From: a virus
Reading direction: 5' to 3' (one strand)
Length of the DNA: 36,569 bases
IMG/VR virus record: IMGVR_UViG_3300037452_000037
Coordinates: 1-36,569 of that record
Both the position numbers and the translations under genes were made by a program. The notes beneath the pieces were generated by a model. The model did not search any database, was not told the origin of the DNA, and saw only the letters and a program-made list of their open reading frames with translations. This document shows positions 15,767-22,656 of this stretch, piece after piece. Position 1 is the stretch's first letter. Each line of letters starts with the position of its first letter.

Positions 15767-16885
15767 CTATTGGTAACCTGATCCATAACCCCATGTCCAA
15801 CCACCACCTAAACCATTGTTTTCAGTGTAAATAGTAGCCGTTCTGGTATTTGTATATTGAACTATAGTTCTACGCAAACATAATCTTTCTTGTACTTTAA
15901 ATTCAGGCATAATTAAATTAACTGAATCTAGATCCATTTTATCCTGCAGAACCTTAATGGCTGCTCCATAAGCAATGTATTGCCAGTATTCATCAAGATT
16001 TGGTACATCACCTGCTAATATTAATTGGGTTGGTCTTACAAAAACTTCAAAGTTAACTGCATAAGTCTGATCCGGAACTGGTCTCACTGTAAATTGATTA
16101 TTATGAAACATTAGAGATTGAGGTAATGCATATTGTTGTGGAACTGTCTGACTATTAATTGGAGTTCCTGCCAAAGTATTCATTGAGAAATTAATAGTAA
16201 ATACACCAGTTAAATAATTTATATTATTGTTTGGATCAACTACCGTTGGAGGATTAACTAATGCTGTTCTATAAGCCAATGAGTTTGGATCATAAAGATT
16301 ACCTATATTAAGTTTAAATCCTGTTCCTCCATCAACTACCGGTACATCTACTAGAGCCATACCTTCTGCTTCACCTGTACCTGGTGTACCTATACCTGAA
16401 AACAAAACATTACTTTGTAATAAGCCTATATTCTGCATGGTTCCAGGTGGCACTATAGATTGTTGAGTATTTATTACTCCTATGAAAGGACCAGCGGTAC
16501 CATTTCCTGTTACACCTATAGAAGAAATACTATTAATTATGGGATATATGCCAAAGAATTGTTGTCTATCTTGTGTATATAACGCAGGGAAACCAGCAAT
16601 ATATACTGGCTCATGTACAGTTAAATACAAGTTTTGAAAGTTATATAAAATATTGTTGGTCGCCCCTGCGAAGGACAAAATGTTAGTGTCGTAAACATCT
16701 TGACCTGGGTTAGTGTAAAAGGAGAACGGTTTCAGTAAGTTAAAAGTTCTTAATTGCTCTGGAAAATCATAAAGAATGAATGTATTTATATAGTTATCTA
16801 AATCTGCTTGAGATAATTGAGCAGTGCTTGGTAGTCGTGTAAGTAACCTAACCTTTTTTTCTATATCCGCTAAGGTTGCTGGCAT
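15767..16885 (-). CDS. Head-to-tail adaptor/connector-type protein
   Basis: 372 residues starting behind AGGAGATAGA. The N-terminal helix pair (LADIEKKVRLLTRLP, LDNYINTFILYDFPEQLR) and the C-terminal helical part (PNLDEYWQYIAYGAAIKVLQDK, then a FKVQERLCLRRT segment) frame a beta-rich middle. This is the pattern of gp4/gp11-like adaptor or tail-tube-A proteins that sit under the portal. An inserted beta module (about 110-260) enlarges it relative to the ~200 residues of T7 gp11. It is adjacent to the fibre and hub genes, which fits. Confidence 0.66.
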   Translation of the reverse strand: MPATLADIEKKVRLLTRLPSTAQLSQADLDNYINTFILYDFPEQLRTFNLLKPFSFYTNPGQDVYDTNILSFAGATNNILYNFQNLYLTVHEPVYIAGFPALYTQDRQQFFGIYPIINSISSIGVTGNGTAGPFIGVINTQQSIVPPGTMQNIGLLQSNVLFSGIGTPGTGEAEGMALVDVPVVDGGTGFKLNIGNLYDPNSLAYRTALVNPPTVVDPNNNINYLTGVFTINFSMNTLAGTPINSQTVPQQYALPQSLMFHNNQFTVRPVPDQTYAVNFEVFVRPTQLILAGDVPNLDEYWQYIAYGAAIKVLQDKMDLDSVNLIMPEFKVQERLCLRRTIVQYTNTRTATIYTENNGLGGGWTWGYGSGYQ

Positions 16886-16956
16886 TCTATCTCCTAATCT
16901 TTTTTATATTCCTAGTTATACTAAGAGGAATGTTCGAAATCAATAGAAGGAATAAA

Positions 16957-17142
16957 ATGAAAAGAAGAAGAATAAATAGTGGTGCTAATTCTGTATTTCG
17001 AAAAAAAAAGACAACCGCTGCCGGTTCATATCAAATACCAATATGTGGACATTGCAAACTCAATATACTTACCAAAAAATTCACATCTAGATATAAGGGA
17101 GATTTAGCTATCTGTAGATGCAATTATCCAAAAATTAGATAG
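16957..17142 (+). CDS. Small basic zinc-binding protein
   Basis: 61 residues from the ATG at 16957 with GAAGGAATAAA upstream. In-frame starts at 16876 and 16930 would add a hydrophobic N-terminus but overlap the divergent adaptor gene. The N-terminus is very basic (KRRRINSG, FRKKK), followed by CGHC and CRC pairs that could bind zinc. First of two rightward genes set between leftward virion genes. A TATACT -10-like box lies at 16917-16922, but no good -35. Confidence 0.6.
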   Translation: MKRRRINSGANSVFRKKKTTAAGSYQIPICGHCKLNILTKKFTSRYKGDLAICRCNYPKIR

Positions 17143-17152
17143 GAGAAGTTTA

Positions 17153-17404
17153 ATGGAACTTTCAAAAGCAATTCAAATGTATAATGAACTTTTGGATTAT
17201 TATTTTAGTGGAACACTCTTGGATCAAGATTCTAGAGATCGCCTATCTCAGAAAATAACTTTACTTAAAGGTTATATTGATACTATGAACCTAAGCAATA
17301 TAGCTGATTATGTATTAGATATTTCAACAGGAATAGAAGATATTACAGGTAATCTAACTTTAATTGAAGACAATATAAATAAAATACAGACCGAAATGGA
17401 TTAA
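17153..17404 (+). CDS. Small helical (coiled-coil) hypothetical protein
   Basis: 83 residues behind AGGAGAAGTTTA. It is all-helical with heptad-like spacing of I/L/M (MELSKAIQMYNELLDYYF, then two helices to the end), and acidic. Second gene of the moron-like pair, 10 bases after the zinc protein, ending 16 bases before the convergent structural gene. The organisation resembles the second cassette protein at 21367-21672, which is also a helical acidic protein with the SLPDVLDDI type of end. Function unknown. Confidence 0.68.
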   Translation: MELSKAIQMYNELLDYYFSGTLLDQDSRDRLSQKITLLKGYIDTMNLSNIADYVLDISTGIEDITGNLTLIEDNINKIQTEMD

Positions 17405-17420
17405 TTTTAAAGATAAATTC

Positions 17421-17792
17421 CTAATAAGGTAAAACGTTATTTACAGCACCAGTAATCTGACCATTAATCTCTGCAAAAGGAACACTTTGTGAATATTGCG
17501 AAGTTAATGGATATGCCACAGGAAAAGAAAAAGTATCATACATTGTAGTATCTATAGCTATTGTAAACTGAGTAGGACTAACGACTGTTATTGGTGCAAA
17601 CTGTTGATTAATTTGACCCATTCCATATCCAGGAGCAATATCTATTCTAATTATTAAACCATCTATGTATTGGTGATTTCCCGGATTAACACCATCGAGT
17701 GTGGTGGTAACCAATGCCGGGTTGGCATTGGTTATACTTAGTATTCCACACATTTTTGGTTGATAAGTAGGAAATGGTTGGGCTACGATCAT
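17421..17792 (-). CDS. Structural protein with FCCH-like beta module
   Basis: 123 residues, beta-rich. Residues 45-100 (HQYIDGLIIRIDI, YGMGQINQQF, ITVVSPTQFTIAIDTTMYDTF) match the small beta module sometimes annotated as 'ubiquitin-activating E1 FCCH-like' in phage virion proteins. The same module occurs in the 399-residue protein at 18281-19480. It probably decorates the head or connector. It overlaps the preceding gene by 4 bases (ATGA). Confidence 0.65.
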   Translation of the reverse strand: MIVAQPFPTYQPKMCGILSITNANPALVTTTLDGVNPGNHQYIDGLIIRIDIAPGYGMGQINQQFAPITVVSPTQFTIAIDTTMYDTFSFPVAYPLTSQYSQSVPFAEINGQITGAVNNVLPY

Positions 17793-18214
17793 ACTGATCT
17801 TCCTGGATAATATACAGCAGTATTAACTCTTTCACCGGAAATATCTCTTATATCATCATAATCACTAAATTCCATACTTTGGAAACTCATTCTAGGTATC
17901 TTCTTTGTAACCTGTTGAAGATCTTGTCCTTCAGTTCTTCTATAAGAATATTCAGGATACCAGCAATTATCTGTTAAATGTTTTGCTACTCCTAATGGAA
18001 TAGTATGAACTTCTCCATCTGTCATTTTGTACCATTCCATTGGATCGGCAGCATATTTCTTAAATGGAAATTGGATCATGCCGCCTGGGCATTCATGAAA
18101 ATGATATTTTCCTCTAACAAGAGTACGATCCTTTATTCTCATTTTCTCTATTTCTTCAGGAGTTAGTTTTTTACCTGTTGATTGCTTAGGGGTCAAATTT
18201 TTTGGTGATGACAT
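17789..18214 (-). CDS. Hypothetical virion-region protein
   Basis: 141 residues from the ATG at 18214, which follows AAAGGAATAAA; an upstream in-frame start at 18265 would lie inside the terminator stem. The N-terminus is K/P/T-rich and disordered. The core has KYHFHECPGGMIQFPFKKY, TIPLGVAKHL and CWYPEYSY segments, typical of a small conserved head-completion-like protein, then RMSFQSMEF near the end. No family named. It lies between capsid-associated and connector genes, so a head or neck role is plausible. Confidence 0.65.
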   Translation of the reverse strand: MSSPKNLTPKQSTGKKLTPEEIEKMRIKDRTLVRGKYHFHECPGGMIQFPFKKYAADPMEWYKMTDGEVHTIPLGVAKHLTDNCWYPEYSYRRTEGQDLQQVTKKIPRMSFQSMEFSDYDDIRDISGERVNTAVYYPGRSV

Positions 18215-18227
18215 ATTTATTCCTTTA

Positions 18228-18263
18228 ATTAAAAGGGAGAGGGGGTCATTACATTCCTCTCCC
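18228..18263 (-). terminator. Rho-independent-type terminator after the capsid genes
   Basis: On the minus strand GGGAGAGG (complement of 18256-18263) pairs with CCTCTCCC (complement of 18235-18242) and is followed at once by TTTTAATT. It lies just past the stop of the 399-residue capsid-region gene. It would end or attenuate the highly expressed capsid transcript before the connector genes. Confidence 0.72.
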
Positions 18264-18280
18264 ATAAGTCCATTAATTAC

Positions 18281-19480
18281 TTAGAGTCCGCCAAGTGATG
18301 ATTTACCAGCTACCCAGTAAACTGTATCACCTGTAGCAACGTTACCAGCAGACCAAGATATAGCACCAGAAGGTCCTAATATCGGTGTGGTTAGAGCATT
18401 TCCATTTCCACCATTGCCTAGCAACATTCCAAGAAACCCAGTGTTAACTGTAGAATCTGAAAGTACGCCAACGTTAGTGCTGTAGATTTGCTGACCTTGA
18501 TATATCGGTGTTTGAGGCTGAAGTGACATTAATGCACTTGCAGAATCTTCACCAACCGGATTAACTTCAGGGAATGAACTTGGCTGTTGTGATATTGTTG
18601 GCCAAGTAAATGTTGTAAATGCAGTTGTATCGATATTAATTGTGAAATTATAATCATCAACTACTGTTACAACAGTTGCGGTTTGATAGTTATTAAATAC
18701 AGTAGAATTCAATTGAACCATTCCAGACACTGCAGGAATTTCGAATCTTACTGCTTGACCAGCTACATATCTATGAGCAACAGATGTAGATACTTGAGCA
18801 TTAACTGCCTTTGTAATATTAACTACATATCTGCGTCTTGGATAAAATAGTCCGTCAGTATTAACTAATCTATAGAATCCTGCACCACCAATTGCTCCTG
18901 GAGCATTAGCTAGAGGATTAGATGCTGTCAATAATGTAAAGCTGGTATTTGCAGTAACTGCACCAACTACAAAATCAACACCATTAACATCTGTTTGAGC
19001 TGTATTGCTTAAACGAACAACTGACCCAACTATAACGCCTGCTGTATTTCCTGTGGAAACAACTGGTCTTGTTACGTTAGTAGAAGCTGTTGTTGCAACC
19101 GCATTACCTAATAGAGGTAAAGCACCTGCACTTTGTCCAGATGGATCATAAAGTGTGAAACCACCTGAAACTAATGTGTCACCATCAAGTACGTTAGATG
19201 CTGCACCATAATATTTAACTATACCTGTTCCTGGAGCCATGCCACGTTGCCAGTAGAATTCTACACCTACTGAAGCGTTAGCTGTTCCATTGAAATACGC
19301 ACCGGTTGTTCCAACTGTGCCATATCTTGTATAGTTCCATACTGATAGCCAATCAACATTGCTTGGTATTACTATAAGTTGGGCATTTGCCTGACCAATA
19401 GAAGCATTACCTGCATTAGGATTTGATAATCCAGTTGAGTTAGCTATAAATGAACCTTGACATAATATTGTACCATCCAT
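18281..19480 (-). CDS. Capsid-associated beta-rich structural protein
   Basis: 399 residues, starting behind AAGGAGATAGCCC, immediately downstream of the capsid gene. It is entirely beta-rich with low charge. Residues ~225-300 hold an FCCH-like module (STSVAHRYVAGQAVRFEIP, then VVTVVDDYNFTINIDTTAF), shared with the protein at 17421-17792. The C-terminus is G/S-rich with a final beta strand (GDTVYWVAGK). It may be a decoration protein or head-vertex component. Its large size and position directly after the capsid suggest an abundant virion protein. Confidence 0.68.
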   Translation of the reverse strand: MDGTILCQGSFIANSTGLSNPNAGNASIGQANAQLIVIPSNVDWLSVWNYTRYGTVGTTGAYFNGTANASVGVEFYWQRGMAPGTGIVKYYGAASNVLDGDTLVSGGFTLYDPSGQSAGALPLLGNAVATTASTNVTRPVVSTGNTAGVIVGSVVRLSNTAQTDVNGVDFVVGAVTANTSFTLLTASNPLANAPGAIGGAGFYRLVNTDGLFYPRRRYVVNITKAVNAQVSTSVAHRYVAGQAVRFEIPAVSGMVQLNSTVFNNYQTATVVTVVDDYNFTINIDTTAFTTFTWPTISQQPSSFPEVNPVGEDSASALMSLQPQTPIYQGQQIYSTNVGVLSDSTVNTGFLGMLLGNGGNGNALTTPILGPSGAISWSAGNVATGDTVYWVAGKSSLGGL

Positions 19481-19491
19481 GGGCTATCTCC

Positions 19492-20127
19492 TTATGAGTG
19501 TGTGCATCTTGAGTTAAGTACCCATAGATCATTTGTGATTCTAGGTACAAAAGCTGCTTTCCAACCAACAGACGCATTAAGAGCCAATGGACCATCATAG
19601 ATAGGTGGTCGATAGATGAAGGAAGCGGAGTATCCGTCTTGCTGTATTATGGCATAAGCTTCCATTCCGACTACCATGTTGTTATACACGGTATTGCCTA
19701 AAGATGATGCATTAGGGCTGATTGAACCTATGCTAGATACCAAGATTCTGAGGTTGCTAATTGCACCCCATTCTGATGGCAGAGCATTGGTAGGTGCTGC
19801 ATATTGTGCTTTAGCTACAAAACCTGCTACGGCTTCAAAGTCACCGATAAGGCCTGTAGATGCTAGCATGAAATAAGCATCACGAATTGGTGATGTTGCA
19901 TATTTATCTTCACCTTCAATGTTGTCCATAATTGTTTGTGCATTGTTATTTTTCAATGTCGCAATCAATAGATCAACATCAGAACGTGTTAATTCAGTAG
20001 GAACGTCACCATTTACGCCACCTGTACAGTTTATGAAAGCAGCTGTAGCCGCTAACATATCACGTGTCAATTGATCTTCTGTTTGACGAAGACATACACC
20101 TAAACGTGCTGCTGCTTCGTTAAGAAC
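19492..20127 (-). CDS. Major capsid protein, exon 2 (C-terminal 211 residues)
   Basis: Spliced to 20861-21172 this gives a 315-residue N4-gp56-type major capsid protein. The exon begins GTT CTT AAC GAA GCA (VLNEAAARLG), which follows exon 1's NQDP in frame, giving the family's NQDPVLNEAA junction. A leading ATG at 20128-20130 belongs to the intron's last bases. It includes DQLTRDMLAATAAF and PTELTRSDVDLLIATLK, then a beta-rich core (FVAKAQYAAPTNALPSEWG, SNLRILVSS, YNNMVVGMEAYAII) and ends with a W-containing strand. Its HK97-like fold would build the head. Confidence 0.87.
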   Translation of the reverse strand, partial: VLNEAAARLGVCLRQTEDQLTRDMLAATAAFINCTGGVNGDVPTELTRSDVDLLIATLKNNNAQTIMDNIEGEDKYATSPIRDAYFMLASTGLIGDFEAVAGFVAKAQYAAPTNALPSEWGAISNLRILVSSIGSISPNASSLGNTVYNNMVVGMEAYAIIQQDGYSASFIYRPPIYDGPLALNASVGWKAAFVPRITNDLWVLNSRCTHS

Positions 20128-20250
20128 CATTCTGTTACTTTTATGACCTATTTCTAGGCGGAGAAACCTCTTCGGATCTCTCTCTCTGTCTTTCGATCAG
20201 AGGTCAGACTATCGCATCCCAAATGGGCTTTCTCATTTAGTCGTTCAGCG

Positions 20251-20295
20251 TGGACTTTCTTTTCGTTTAATGTTATGCTGTTGTAAACGAAAGGG
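20251..20295 (+). promoter_or_regulatory. Possible promoter and RBS hairpin of the homing-endonuclease gene
   Basis: TGGACT (20251-20256), a 17-base spacer and TATGCT (20274-20279) form a weak sigma70-like promoter (4/6 at each box) oriented toward the endonuclease. TTTCGTTTA (20261-20269) and TAAACGAAA (20284-20292) form a perfect 9-bp stem whose right arm overlaps the ribosome site (GAAAGGG, 20289-20295). This could limit translation from read-through transcripts. Inferred from sequence only. Confidence 0.4.
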
Positions 20296-20300
20296 TCATC

Positions 20301-20804
20301 ATGGCAAAAACCGTTCAATTTAAAACTAATCATTCTATTGCCGAAATAGCCTATCTTGCTGGTATTGTAGATGGTGAAGGTTGTTTTTATATCGGCCGAG
20401 TTAAACAAGGCAAATATGGTAATGGCTATCAATGGCACACACTTCTTAAAGTAACCAGTTGTGATGTAGAATTGATTATATGGCTTGAACAAATTTTTGG
20501 CGGTCATAAAGATTCGCGTTATAGATGGACTAGTAAAAAAGCTTTTACGCGTCCAGTTTATAATTGGCAAGCTACAGGTCCTATGTTGGACTATATTTTG
20601 CCGCTTATTCAACCTTATCTCATCATTAAATCTGAACAATGTGCTATTATGAAAGTTTATCGCACTACCTGTAAAAATATTGGAAGTAAACGACTTTCTG
20701 AAGATGTGATTACTCAGCGTAATGTTTGTTTGTTTATGATGAGAAAAGCTAACTCGCGTTTCCATAATCATGCCCTTAAAAATCCTTCGCCCTTGTCACC
20801 ATAG
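20301..20804 (+). CDS. LAGLIDADG homing endonuclease inside the intron, antisense
   Basis: 167 residues starting after GAAAGGGTCATC. It has one LAGLIDADG motif at residues 18-27 (YLAGIVDGEG), so it would act as a homodimer, followed by the usual beta-alpha-beta layout (CFYIGRV, TSCDVELIIWLEQIFGG, then NWQATGPMLDYILPLIQPYL). Such enzymes cut the intron-less allele and copy the intron. The gene is on the opposite strand from the capsid transcript, so it is not in the intron RNA's sense and needs its own transcript. Its C-terminal codons reach close to the 5' intron core (P1 begins at 20860). Codon use is richer in G+C than the neighbours. Confidence 0.88.
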   Translation: MAKTVQFKTNHSIAEIAYLAGIVDGEGCFYIGRVKQGKYGNGYQWHTLLKVTSCDVELIIWLEQIFGGHKDSRYRWTSKKAFTRPVYNWQATGPMLDYILPLIQPYLIIKSEQCAIMKVYRTTCKNIGSKRLSEDVITQRNVCLFMMRKANSRFHNHALKNPSPLSP

Positions 20805-20860
20805 CTATTGCTGTAGGTTTCCAAGTCAATTAGAGAAAGTTTAGAGACCCCATTCATTTT

Positions 20861-21172
20861 AGGGTCTTGGTTTTGTAGTGTAACTTGTTCATTTAACTGA
20901 ATATATGTTCCATAAAAGGAGATCTTAGCATCAATGTCCAACGCTGTTAGATTTTGAGCTGGAGGTGTGATACCAGAATTTCCAAGTGGAACCATTGCTG
21001 TGTTTAATGGATTATATCTTCTCATTCTTAGTGTTGTACCACCGTTTCTAGGCATCTGCTTTTTCATAGCAGGTATGCGATAGATAAAATCAGGCACTGG
21101 AACACTTAAGAGTTTGTAGCTAAAACTAGCTTGAATAGGTGCTGGCAAAGTACTTGTCGTAGTTATCGCCAT
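20861..21172 (-). CDS. Major capsid protein, exon 1 (N-terminal 104 residues)
   Basis: Starts at the ATG complementary to 21170-21172 after AAGGAGAATAGAT. Residues include FSYKLLSVPVPDFIYRIPAM, then MPRNGGTTLRMRRYNPL and AKISFYGTYIQLNEQVTLQN, typical of N4-gp56-family capsid N-arm and E-loop. It ends NQDP at the 5' splice site; reading on gives a 30-residue unrelated tail and a stop. Joined with exon 2 it is 315 residues. The gene follows the scaffold-like gene and a convergent two-gene insert. Confidence 0.87.
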
Positions 21173-21197
21173 ATCTATTCTCCTTAAGATAAGAAAA

Positions 21198-21350
21198 ATG
21201 ATTTATAACGATAAGATGACGAATCTTAAAACAGATTTTACGTCCTTTTTTGAAGTAGACGAGCCTTCATTACGTCTAAATTTAGAAGTTAGCGATGCTT
21301 CATATTACGCTACAAATAGATATACTAATATTTATTTTCAAAAGCAATAG
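21198..21350 (+). CDS. Small hypothetical protein (50 aa), cassette gene 1
   Basis: 50 residues from the ATG at 21198, 25 bases from the divergent capsid start, with only a weak AAG-type ribosome site. Acidic and aromatic (FTSFFEVDEPSL, SYYATNRYTNIYFQ). TTGTCG (21154-21159), 16 bases and TATTCT (21176-21181) could be its promoter, lying inside the 5' end of the capsid gene. First gene of a two-gene rightward cassette; function unknown. Confidence 0.5.
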   Translation: MIYNDKMTNLKTDFTSFFEVDEPSLRLNLEVSDASYYATNRYTNIYFQKQ

Positions 21351-21366
21351 TACTAAGGAGTATCTT

Positions 21367-21672
21367 ATGATTTCAGATTACAAAGACAAAGAAATAATAT
21401 ACGAACGTTTAATTAATAAAGTAATAGAAGATGAAGAAGCTATTACAGAAAAAGATAAGTTAAAAATGAATGTACTAAAAGACTGGCTTATTATAAGAAA
21501 CTTATGTGGAATGCATGATTATCTAAGTGATATGAAAGATTATACTGAATTGATTAATGATAAACTTATAGATATGAATTCTAACTTTAAAAACCTTTCA
21601 GAATCATTACCTGATGTATTAGATGATATTCGCATTGCTATCAAAAGCTTAAAGAAATCTAAAGAAGATTAA
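21367..21672 (+). CDS. Acidic helical hypothetical protein, cassette gene 2
   Basis: 101 residues from the ATG at 21367 with ACTAAGGAGTATCTT upstream; earlier in-frame starts lack a ribosome site. It is helical throughout with heptad spacing (DYKDKEIIYERLINKVIEDEE, then a LSDMKDYTELINDKLIDM helix), and highly acidic and lysine-rich. Its last bases abut a large hairpin (21678-21784). It resembles in character, not clearly in sequence, the helical cassette protein at 17153-17404. Confidence 0.7.
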   Translation: MISDYKDKEIIYERLINKVIEDEEAITEKDKLKMNVLKDWLIIRNLCGMHDYLSDMKDYTELINDKLIDMNSNFKNLSESLPDVLDDIRIAIKSLKKSKED

Positions 21673-21677
21673 AAATT

Positions 21678-21784
21678 GTGCCCGTAGATTAAGAAAAATT
21701 ATAAAAAATGTACCTAAATCAAAAACGGAGAGCTCAAAATAAACATATTAAATCATAAAAAAATATACTTTAATCCACGGGCAC
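21678..21784. terminator. Long-range hairpin between convergent genes (terminator or structured RNA)
   Basis: Arm GTGCCCGTAGATTAAG (21678-21693) pairs with CTTTAATCCACGGGCAC (21768-21784): 8 perfect pairs, one mismatch, then 7 more. The 74-base loop is A-rich. On the minus strand the closing GGGCAC is followed by AATTTTTAATC, a terminator-like U-stretch. It lies between the end of the cassette gene at 21672 and the scaffold gene's stop at 21815, so it could stop both transcripts. The very large loop is odd for a simple terminator. Confidence 0.55.
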
Positions 21785-21814
21785 AGTCGAGCGTACTAAA
21801 AGCGACGGAAGAGA

Positions 21815-22648
21815 TCAATAATTTCTTCTAGCTGCCTGCATCTCTTTATATAGCTGATCTTTTAACTCAGGGGTCAATCCATTAGCAAAAGCATTGGCCT
21901 GAGATAAGGCAGATTCTCCCTGCTGAGGATTTATACTAACCATTGGTTTTGGCTTTACTGCATTAGTCTGTATTCGTTTTATATCAGATTCATAATTTGC
22001 TTCAGGTTTCAATCCCAAGTTCTTAATAATATTATAAGCTGTAACTCCAGCTGCATAAATATCCTGAGTTGAATTCAAAGTTTGAGCTATTTCAGGCTGA
22101 AGAACCTGTAACATTTCTATAGTTTCTTGGTTTACTACCTGTTCAAAGTCATTAAACTTTGCCTTTAAACGTAATTTAGAATTTTCATTGTAAGATTGCT
22201 GTTGTTGTCTTAATAATTGTTGTTTTAATTGCTGTAATTCATCATCAAGTTCATTAACATGACTTCCGTCTACAAGTTCCTCAGGTCTTAATCTATTACG
22301 TGACTTGGTAACCTGTTTTTCTTCTTGTGGTTTATTTAGAGCATTATTCATCTGTGCTAATCTTAGTATATCATCACGTTCTCTTTCAGCCTTTTCCTTG
22401 GCTAACCTAAGGGCTTTTATCCTCATATTAACTTTATAACCACTTTCCTCAGATTCTGGTGCTGGATCATTAATAGGTTGAGGAGTTTGTTCTTGCGCTT
22501 GTTCTTGTTCCATTTGTTCAACTTGTGGCTGTACTGGTTGAGGTGCCGGAGCTGGAGTTGGCTGAGCTTGTTGAATAGGTTTCCCTCTTTTAGCTGCTTC
22601 TGCTAGCTCTGCTGCTATTTCTGGATGCACTTCATAATTTTCCATCAT
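21815..22648 (-). CDS. Putative head scaffolding protein
   Basis: 277 residues after AAAGGAATAA. A Q/P/A-rich disordered stretch (about 20-65) is followed by a basic helix (MRIKALRLAKEKAERERDD) and coiled coils (LDDELQQLKQQLLRQQQQS). A C-terminal helical part has QTLNSTQDIYAAGVTAYNIIKNLG and GLTPELKDQLYKEMQAARRN. High charge, extended coiled coil, and position just before the major capsid gene are typical of scaffolds, which drive procapsid assembly and leave. The family is inferred from context. Confidence 0.72.
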   Translation of the reverse strand: MMENYEVHPEIAAELAEAAKRGKPIQQAQPTPAPAPQPVQPQVEQMEQEQAQEQTPQPINDPAPESEESGYKVNMRIKALRLAKEKAERERDDILRLAQMNNALNKPQEEKQVTKSRNRLRPEELVDGSHVNELDDELQQLKQQLLRQQQQSYNENSKLRLKAKFNDFEQVVNQETIEMLQVLQPEIAQTLNSTQDIYAAGVTAYNIIKNLGLKPEANYESDIKRIQTNAVKPKPMVSINPQQGESALSQANAFANGLTPELKDQLYKEMQAARRNY

Positions 22649-22656
22649 TTATTCCT

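Larger units (their letters stand above)
20128..20860 (-). ncRNA. Group I self-splicing intron interrupting the major capsid gene
   Basis: A 733-nt intron on the minus strand. P1 is visible: exon 1 ends GACCCT, and the intron's GGGGTC (complement of 20846-20851) pairs with it, leaving a U-G pair at the 5' splice site. The 3' half shows GCTGAACGACTA pairing through P7 (GACTA/TAGTC, 20238-20242 with 20207-20211) around a P8 hairpin (about 20221-20238), then GATAGTCTGA and P9-like hairpins. The last base is the terminal G at 20128, before exon 2 GTTC. This identifies a group I intron; the exact subgroup would need folding. A LAGLIDADG gene occupies a peripheral loop on the opposite strand. Confidence 0.9.

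Noticed and set aside
20154-20771. Long minus-strand open frame (205 codons) overlapping the intron
   Set aside because: It is the antisense of the LAGLIDADG gene and runs through intron core sequence; the plus-strand frame has the motif and a ribosome site.
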